Assembly (NCBI GenBank): GCA_019913005.1
Contig: JAIOHL010000124.1
Location: forward strand, 219,107 to 283,106
Origin: Anaerolineae bacterium
GTDB taxonomy: Bacteria > Chloroflexota > Anaerolineae > Aggregatilineales > J027
Direction: 5' to 3'
DNA: 64,000 bases
The number at the start of each line of letters is the position of its first letter. Position 1 is the first letter of the stretch. A program made the position numbers and the translations under genes. Positions 57,957 through 64,000 of this stretch are shown piece after piece. The notes below the pieces were generated by a model that worked only from the letters and a program-made list of their open reading frames with translations, made no database searches and was not told the DNA's origin.

Positions 57957-59195
57957 GTGATGAATAATAGTGCGCGGTGGGGCAGATATTTAGGGCCAGC
58001 CGATATACCCTATCATGGCGGCAAATTCCTGCAAAATCTGCTGCTGTTTGGGCGATTATGTAAGGCACTGGGCATGGATGTCACCCCCAACTGCATGATG
58101 GATGTTTCTCACGCGCTGCAATTGGTAGATTTGGGCCGGCAGGAAGATGTCTACCATGCCTGCCGCGCTCTCATGGTGACACGCCAGCGCGATTTGGAAT
58201 TATTTGACCAAGCCTTCCATATTTTCTGGCAGACTCCGGTTGAAGATTGGGCCACGATGGAACTTAAATCCCCCGGCAGACGAGTACAGCGACAGCAGCA
58301 CAACCCAACCTTTGGCAGCGCCCCTTCGACCACCAAAAATGGTCAGGCAACCAGTGAAACCGAGACGATTACCTTTGTCCCGACCTACAGCAACTATGAA
58401 ACCCTGCGTACCAAAAATTTTGCCGAGATGACGGGTGAAGAAATCCTTGCCGCCAAACGCATTATGGAACGACTGGCATGGTCGCTGGGGATGCGCCAAA
58501 CACGCCGATTTCACCCCGGCAGCGGCGACCAACTGGATTTGCGCCATCTGTTCCGCGAAAACATGCGTTATGCGGGCGAATTGATTAATCTGCCGACCCG
58601 TGTGCCAGCTTTTAAACCGCGTCCATTGGTCATGATCTGCGACATCAGCGGCAGCATGGAACGTTATACCCGCCTGCTACTGCACTTTGTCCACACCCTA
58701 TCGCAGAGCATCTATCAAGTCGAATCGTTTGTGTTTAGCACCCGTCTCAGCCGCATTACCCGCATTATTCGACGCAAGGCGGTAGATCGTGCGCTGGCTG
58801 AAGTCGGGCTGACGGTCAAAGATTGGGGCGGGGGTACAAAAATTGGCGAAGCGCTGCATACCTTTAATTATCAATGGGCACGGCGTGTCTTGGGGCGGGG
58901 CGCGGTGGTACTGCTCATTACCGATGGGTGGGATCGTGGCGACCCGGAACTATTGCAGAATGAAATTGAACGGCTGCAACGCAACTGTCACCGTTTAATT
59001 TGGCTCAATCCGCTGCTCGGTTCGCCCGATTACGAACCCCTGACACGCGGCGCTCAGGCGATGCTGCCCTATGTGGATGATTTTTTGCCTGTGCATAATC
59101 TCGCCAGTCTCGAAAATTTGGCAAAAGAATTGTGGAAGGTCAATTGGCACCGTCCAACCCGCGTAAGACATGCCCATCTCATCAATTCAAAATAA
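57957..59195 (+). CDS. coxE: VWA-containing CoxE-like protein
   Basis: MICDISGSMERYTRLLLHFVHTL (MIDAS-like DxSxS), position after MoxR ATPase. Confidence 0.92.
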   Translation: MMNNSARWGRYLGPADIPYHGGKFLQNLLLFGRLCKALGMDVTPNCMMDVSHALQLVDLGRQEDVYHACRALMVTRQRDLELFDQAFHIFWQTPVEDWATMELKSPGRRVQRQQHNPTFGSAPSTTKNGQATSETETITFVPTYSNYETLRTKNFAEMTGEEILAAKRIMERLAWSLGMRQTRRFHPGSGDQLDLRHLFRENMRYAGELINLPTRVPAFKPRPLVMICDISGSMERYTRLLLHFVHTLSQSIYQVESFVFSTRLSRITRIIRRKAVDRALAEVGLTVKDWGGGTKIGEALHTFNYQWARRVLGRGAVVLLITDGWDRGDPELLQNEIERLQRNCHRLIWLNPLLGSPDYEPLTRGAQAMLPYVDDFLPVHNLASLENLAKELWKVNWHRPTRVRHAHLINSK

Positions 59196-59225
59196 CAAAT
59201 TTGGCTTATTGGTGGTAAAAAACTC

Positions 59226-60257
59226 ATGTTAGATATTCTGGATACGGTACAAAATTGGTTGAACGAAAAACACCCCATCGCGCTTGCCACCGTTGTCAAT
59301 ACATGGGGATCATCTCCACGTCCTGCTGGCTCAAAAATGGTCGTCACGGCTGATATGGTAATAATTGGCTCGGTCAGCGCAGGGTGTGTTGAAAATGCTG
59401 TCATCCAAGAGGCACTCGACAGCCTGCAAGATCGCAAACCCCGTCTGTTACACTATGGGGTCAGCGATGACACCGCATGGGATGTCGGTTTGACCTGTGG
59501 CGGCAAGATTTCGATTTATGTCGAGCCGCTGGATACCCCCGTTTGGCAGATCGCCGCCGACCTTGTGCGCCAAGACACCCCCCATGCCGCTGTCACCCTC
59601 CTAGAGGGCGATTTGGCGGGGCAAAAGATGTTGGTCGGTTCAGATGGTGCGGTTTTATATGCCAGTGCTGGCCTCGCCTCAAATCAAACTGCCATTCTCG
59701 CCGATGCTGCCCATCAAAGCCTAAAAACGGGTCAAACCAAATCCTGTACCATCGCCGAATTTAACGTTTTGATTGAGGTAAATGTGCCACGCCCCCACCT
59801 GATTATTGTCGGGGGGGCACATGTGGCAATGGCGCTGCAAAAATTTGCTCAACAATTGGGATTTCAGGTCATGCTGGTTGATCCACGCAAAGCCTTTGCC
59901 ACGCCCGAACGCTTCCCAGATGTCGCCCAAATATTGCACACCTATCCCGATAAGGCCCTGCCCCAAATTGGCCTGACCGCCGAAACCTATCTAGCCGTCC
60001 TGACGCATGACCCCAAGATTGATGACCCCGCCCTTATAACAGCCCTACCCGCTGGTGTGCGTTATGTTGGGGTTCTCAGCAGCCGTCGCACGCATGAAAA
60101 GCGCCTTGAGCGTCTCACTGCACAGGGAGTGGATACCAGCCTATTCGACCAAATTTATACCCCCATTGGGCTTAATATCGGAGCGAAGACCCCCGAAGAA
60201 ATCGCCTTGTCCATCATGGCGGAAATAATTGCGGTCAAGAATGGGGTGGCCCAATGA
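59226..60257 (+). CDS. coxF: XdhC/CoxF-family maturation protein
   Basis: ALATVVNTWGSSPRPAGSKMVV, GSVSAGCVENAVIQEAL, VGVLSSRRTHEKRLERL. Confidence 0.92.
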   Translation: MLDILDTVQNWLNEKHPIALATVVNTWGSSPRPAGSKMVVTADMVIIGSVSAGCVENAVIQEALDSLQDRKPRLLHYGVSDDTAWDVGLTCGGKISIYVEPLDTPVWQIAADLVRQDTPHAAVTLLEGDLAGQKMLVGSDGAVLYASAGLASNQTAILADAAHQSLKTGQTKSCTIAEFNVLIEVNVPRPHLIIVGGAHVAMALQKFAQQLGFQVMLVDPRKAFATPERFPDVAQILHTYPDKALPQIGLTAETYLAVLTHDPKIDDPALITALPAGVRYVGVLSSRRTHEKRLERLTAQGVDTSLFDQIYTPIGLNIGAKTPEEIALSIMAEIIAVKNGVAQ

Positions 60258-61273
60258 AATTTGGCCCAGTCCCCATTGAGGAGGCGGTTGGCAAGATTCT
60301 AGCGCATAATCTAATTGGGCAGGATGGCAAGAAACTACTCGGCAAAGGGCATCGTTTAACCGGCGATGATGCTGAACTCCTCCACACCAATGGTTATTCA
60401 AGTGTGGTGGTTGCCGCCCTCGACCCTACAGATTTAGGCGAAAATGAAGCCGCTCGTCGCGTCGGGATGGCGATTGCCGGGCCAAATGTGCGGGTGGTCG
60501 CTCCCGGTGTGGGTCGGGCTAATTTGTCAGCCGAGGTGGACGGGCCACTTTATGTCAATGTGCCATTATTACGCCGTCTCAACAGCATTGATGAGGGGAT
60601 CACCATTGCTACCCTGCGTGAACACACCCCTGTTAAAACCCGCACTTTGATTACCCTCGTCAAAATTATCCCCTTTGGGATTCCCGCCGCACGAGTTGAA
60701 GATGTGGAGGCCATCACCCGTGAATTTGGCCCGGTGGTGTCGGTGCGACCTCTCAAACCAGCAGCCGTTTCGCTCATTATCTCCGGCCCGGAACGCGCTC
60801 GTGAACGCTTATTAGGGGACTTTACGTCGCCCGTTGAACAGCGGATTCAGGCACTGGGCAGTTCTCTTAAATCAGTCAGTTTTGTCCCACACACCGCCGA
60901 GGAGATTGTGCAAGCCCTATGTGATCAACAAGCCGCCGAGTCGGGTTTGATTATTCTTGCGGGCATTTCGGCCATCATTGACCGGGATGATGTTGTCCCA
61001 ACGGCATTACGGCAAGCAGGGGGCAGCGTCAGCCATTTTGGTGCGCCCGTTGACCCCGGCAGTCTATTGATGTTGGGTTATTTGGGCAACATCCCCGTGA
61101 TTGGTGCTCCCGGCTGCATCAAATCGTACAAAACCAACATCATTGATTGGATCTTGCCGCGCTTGTTGGCAGGCGAACGACTCACTCATGCCGACTTGAT
61201 TGAGATGGGGCATGGCGGCCTGCTAGATGACATCCATGAGCGCCCCATGCCCCGCGAAAATACCGAAGATTAG
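60254..61273 (+). CDS. Molybdopterin-binding (MoeA/MogA-fold) protein
   Basis: KFGPVPIEEAVGKILAHNL..., LIILAGISAIIDRDDVVPTALRQAGG, GAPVDPGSLLMLGYLGNIPVIGAPGC. Confidence 0.8.
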   Translation: MKFGPVPIEEAVGKILAHNLIGQDGKKLLGKGHRLTGDDAELLHTNGYSSVVVAALDPTDLGENEAARRVGMAIAGPNVRVVAPGVGRANLSAEVDGPLYVNVPLLRRLNSIDEGITIATLREHTPVKTRTLITLVKIIPFGIPAARVEDVEAITREFGPVVSVRPLKPAAVSLIISGPERARERLLGDFTSPVEQRIQALGSSLKSVSFVPHTAEEIVQALCDQQAAESGLIILAGISAIIDRDDVVPTALRQAGGSVSHFGAPVDPGSLLMLGYLGNIPVIGAPGCIKSYKTNIIDWILPRLLAGERLTHADLIEMGHGGLLDDIHERPMPRENTED

Positions 61274-62109
61274 GCTGATGCTTGGGGACGCCGATTTTGT
61301 TCCAACCAGCGCACCCCAAAATCCACCACCCCGCGCTGCGAAATCAAACGGGCTTCGGCTTGGCCCACTTTGCTGGGGATATACCCGATGCCGGCTTCAT
61401 AATCCGCTCCGCACTGCTCGAAATCATCAGCATCATAGGCCAGCATGTCATACGCCACCCATCGGCGTTCACCATTAACCAGAATCGCGCTACCCTGTTT
61501 TTCTAGCGCCTTGCCGAAATAATCGCCGCGGTGTTCGGCGAGATGGAGCGAGGTGTTATTGCCATGAACTACCCCCAATAACAACACCTGACCATCCAGA
61601 TCGTAGATCCGCGCTAGAGGAGATCGCTCGCCAAACTGGGCATCTAGTTGATGTTCAGCGGTAATCCATTCGGCATGTTGACCCCACGCCGCAAACGAAC
61701 CCACCGGATGATAGCTCCGCGCCACGCCGGGCCAGCGTCGAAAGGTCTCGGCAATAATCCCCATTTGACGGGTGGGGGTAACGGCTGGGTCAAAAGCGGG
61801 CCATTCATCATAAACGATTTGCCACCAGCCCTGCGGAATAGGCGGGTTTTGCCAGTGGGCTGGGTCGCTGTTATCTGAGGAGTGGCTTGGCATCACCAAT
61901 GTCCCCGCTGGCGTCAATACGTCCATGATGGCCTGAATCACAGGAATAGGCCCGCCTACCGTCCAGCCGAGTTTGCTCATGGCGGAGTGCATAATAATCA
62001 CCATCCCCGGTTGGATACCAAGTTGCTCAAAATCACGGCGCAGGGTGGCACGGGTATTGGGGGTTGGGGTTTGCTTTACAACAATGCCTTCATTCATAAA
62101 ATGCCTCAT
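61270..62109 (-). CDS. Aminoglycoside 3-N-acetyltransferase (AAC(3))-family protein
   Basis: LGIQPGMVIIMHSAMSKLGWTVGGPIPVIQAIMDVLTPAGTLVMPSHS, SYHPVGSFAAWG. Start likely 62109 (or 62097), not 62265. Confidence 0.88.
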   Translation of the reverse strand: MRHFMNEGIVVKQTPTPNTRATLRRDFEQLGIQPGMVIIMHSAMSKLGWTVGGPIPVIQAIMDVLTPAGTLVMPSHSSDNSDPAHWQNPPIPQGWWQIVYDEWPAFDPAVTPTRQMGIIAETFRRWPGVARSYHPVGSFAAWGQHAEWITAEHQLDAQFGERSPLARIYDLDGQVLLLGVVHGNNTSLHLAEHRGDYFGKALEKQGSAILVNGERRWVAYDMLAYDADDFEQCGADYEAGIGYIPSKVGQAEARLISQRGVVDFGVRWLEQNRRPQASA

Positions 62110-62264
62110 TTTTGGCGATAGAGAAATCGGGTCCGTCAACCGCTGTAAGTCTAACAGAAGATAGGTGTTAGAAAACTGTGGGGTTGTGGTCTGGTATTCA
62201 TTGAGTCTTTCTGGTAAGATAACGCCCACCAATTTCAGAAATGGCTTGACAAGGGCTTGTAACA

Positions 62265-62828
62265 ATGAAAGTTATTCTCACTGAATATGTCTATATGCAC
62301 GGCGTTGCGGGCGACGTGGTTGAAGTAGCTGATGGTTTTGCACGCAATTTCCTTATTCCACGTGGCAAAGCTGAAAAAGCCACCCCCGCCGCGCTCAAAA
62401 AACACCAGCAATTGATGGAACTGTCGGTTCAGCGTCGTAAAGAACTGAATTCACGGCTGGTCGAAGTCGCCCAGAAAATTGATGGGGTGGAACTCGTTTT
62501 TGGTCGCAAGGCTGGACGTAATAATAAACTTTATGGTTCCGTTACGACGGTAGATATTGCCAAAGCGCTGTTAGACAAAACTGGCATTGATATTGACCGC
62601 CGCCGCATCAGTGACCGCACTCTGCGCGAAATCGGCAAGTTCGAAGTTCCGGTTCGTATGGGCAGCGATCTGGCCCCCAATGTTCACATCGTCATTCTGC
62701 GGGAAGAAGATGTTGAAAAATATCTAGCGGGTCAACAGGTGGATGTGCCAGTCCATACGGCGGAAGAATACATCGAAGTTGAAGAGGCTGTTGAAGAAGA
62801 AGCAGTGGCTGAAGAAGCGGCGGAATAA
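62265..62828 (+). CDS. rplI: 50S ribosomal protein L9
   Basis: MKVILTEYVYMHGVAGDVVEVADGFARNFLIPRGKAEKAT; acidic C-terminal extension. Confidence 0.95.
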   Translation: MKVILTEYVYMHGVAGDVVEVADGFARNFLIPRGKAEKATPAALKKHQQLMELSVQRRKELNSRLVEVAQKIDGVELVFGRKAGRNNKLYGSVTTVDIAKALLDKTGIDIDRRRISDRTLREIGKFEVPVRMGSDLAPNVHIVILREEDVEKYLAGQQVDVPVHTAEEYIEVEEAVEEEAVAEEAAE

Positions 62829-62874
62829 TTCTGCGGCGCATCCGACCTCGGAATAAACGATAGAGAACAACTCA

Positions 62875-64000
62875 GTGAGTGATCTGGAAATTCTGGGGGC
62901 GCAATTTCGTCGGGCGCGGGAAGATCGTCGTCTGACCTTTGAACAAATCGAGCGTCAAACACGTATCCGCGCCCATTACCTAGAAGCCATTGAACTAGGC
63001 AATTTTGGCGTTATCCCATCACCCGTGCAGCTACGCGGCTTTGTACGTAATTATGCCCGTGCTGTAGGGCTTGACCCCGATTTGATGCTGGGGCAAGTTG
63101 AAGAGGCCCTAGCCAATCCGGGTGGTCGCAGACACAAAAAACAGAAAAAAGACACAACTTCTGGCAATACCCCCCCTGAGGGGTCGGCGGTAATTCCCGA
63201 TGCCCTTGAAACCTATCGCGCCCCGGTCATTGTGCCACGTGCCTCCCATTCCAATATTGAGGTGACAGCCGCCCCAACCTATGCCCCTCGCAACCGTAAC
63301 CCGCTTCGTACTATTCTCGCGGTAATCGTAGCAACCGTGCTAACCGGGGTCATTATTGGCGGATTGTTGCTGGCTATCAATGATCTGGCAGAAAAAAGTA
63401 ACCAACCAACGCGGCCATCGCCTCTGATGGAAATCAACAATAACATCAATAATCCACCACCGATCATTGCTACTAGTACCCCCACGCTAGGGGCCGTTTT
63501 CCCACCTCCGGTTAATCCAAACCAAACGCTTGAATTTAACTCATCCAGCAGCCTTTATATCTCTATCGCGGCTGTCCAACGGGCATGGGTGCGGGTGATT
63601 ACGGATGGGGCTATCCAATTTGAAGGGATTCTCGCCCCCGGCGATGGATTGGGCTATCCAGCTGACCAAAGCATTACCCTCAAAACCACCAACGCGGGTG
63701 GTTTACAAGTGACCATTAATGGGCAGGAATTTCGCTTGGGGGAGCCACGCCAGCCCTTTGAGCAAACCTTTACCCTTGGTGGTTTGATTACACCCACCTT
63801 TGCGCCGACCAATACCCCAACGATCACCTATACCCCATCGGCGACTAACACACCGGGGGCATCCATCACCCCCACATTGACGGAAACCCCAACTTTAGAA
63901 AGCAATACTACCGGAGATAGTGCGCCAGTTTCGCCAAGCAACATGACAGCGTTATTGGCAAGTCCGGAGGTCGTCTCTCCCACGCCGCTACCCCCTATTG
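62875..64000 (+). CDS. RodZ-like protein, partial at window edge (GTG start; not in ORF track)
   Basis: Manual translation: VSDLEILGAQFRRAREDRRLTFEQIERQTRIRAHYLEAIELGNFGVIPSPVQLRGFVRNYARAVGLDPD..., TM ILAVIVATVLTGVIIGGLLLAI, C-terminal T/P-rich linker; open to 64000. Confidence 0.85.
   Translation, partial: MSDLEILGAQFRRAREDRRLTFEQIERQTRIRAHYLEAIELGNFGVIPSPVQLRGFVRNYARAVGLDPDLMLGQVEEALANPGGRRHKKQKKDTTSGNTPPEGSAVIPDALETYRAPVIVPRASHSNIEVTAAPTYAPRNRNPLRTILAVIVATVLTGVIIGGLLLAINDLAEKSNQPTRPSPLMEINNNINNPPPIIATSTPTLGAVFPPPVNPNQTLEFNSSSSLYISIAAVQRAWVRVITDGAIQFEGILAPGDGLGYPADQSITLKTTNAGGLQVTINGQEFRLGEPRQPFEQTFTLGGLITPTFAPTNTPTITYTPSATNTPGASITPTLTETPTLESNTTGDSAPVSPSNMTALLASPEVVSPTPLPPI

Noticed and set aside
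62110-62265. Upstream extension of the AAC(3)-like ORF to 62265
   Set aside because: It would begin exactly over the rplI start on the other strand; Met at 62109/62097 fits the family better.
1-64000. tRNA, rRNA, CRISPR arrays, transposases or prophage genes
   Set aside because: None recognised on either strand by reading; a tRNAscan/Infernal run would be needed to exclude small RNAs fully.

Overview
This 64 kb window looks like ordinary chromosomal DNA from a Chloroflexota/Anaerolineae-like bacterium (inference from gene content and protein style, not from any search). I see no rRNA, tRNA, CRISPR array or transposase. Main blocks: (i) a LacI-family regulator flanked on both sides by TGGGAGCGCTCCCA palindromes, an OmpR-type response regulator and a multi-TM GAF protein with an HTH-like C-terminus; (ii) rplY/ctc, an O-methyltransferase and dnaN; (iii) ffh-rpsP-khpA-rimM-dprA; (iv) mannose-1-P guanylyltransferase, a P/Q-rich membrane protein and fabD; (v) SWIM-finger protein, UPF0173 hydrolase and an sbcD with no sbcC next to it; (vi) a compact kynU-kynB-kynA operon; (vii) a giant alpha-2-macroglobulin-like protein; (viii) a division/cell-wall cluster ftsW-murG-cvpA-murC-murB-ftsQ-ftsA-ftsZ; (ix) plsX-fabF and folate/pterin genes; (x) a form-II-type coxGSLM-DEF molybdenum hydroxylase cluster; (xi) an AAC(3)-like acetyltransferase, rplI and a RodZ-like ORF running off the right edge. 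Two unlisted features found by reading the intergenic DNA deserve most attention. First, a tiny self-contained transcription unit at about 16168-16338: an 11-bp-arm palindrome overlapping a TTGACA-N17-TATACT promoter, then AAAGGA-N9-ATG, a 16-codon ORF (MLKIPSKIYIKNRPIG) and a strong terminator 2 nt after the stop. Second, a Flp/type IVb pilin gene at 18859-19006 (minus) broken by a single extra base.
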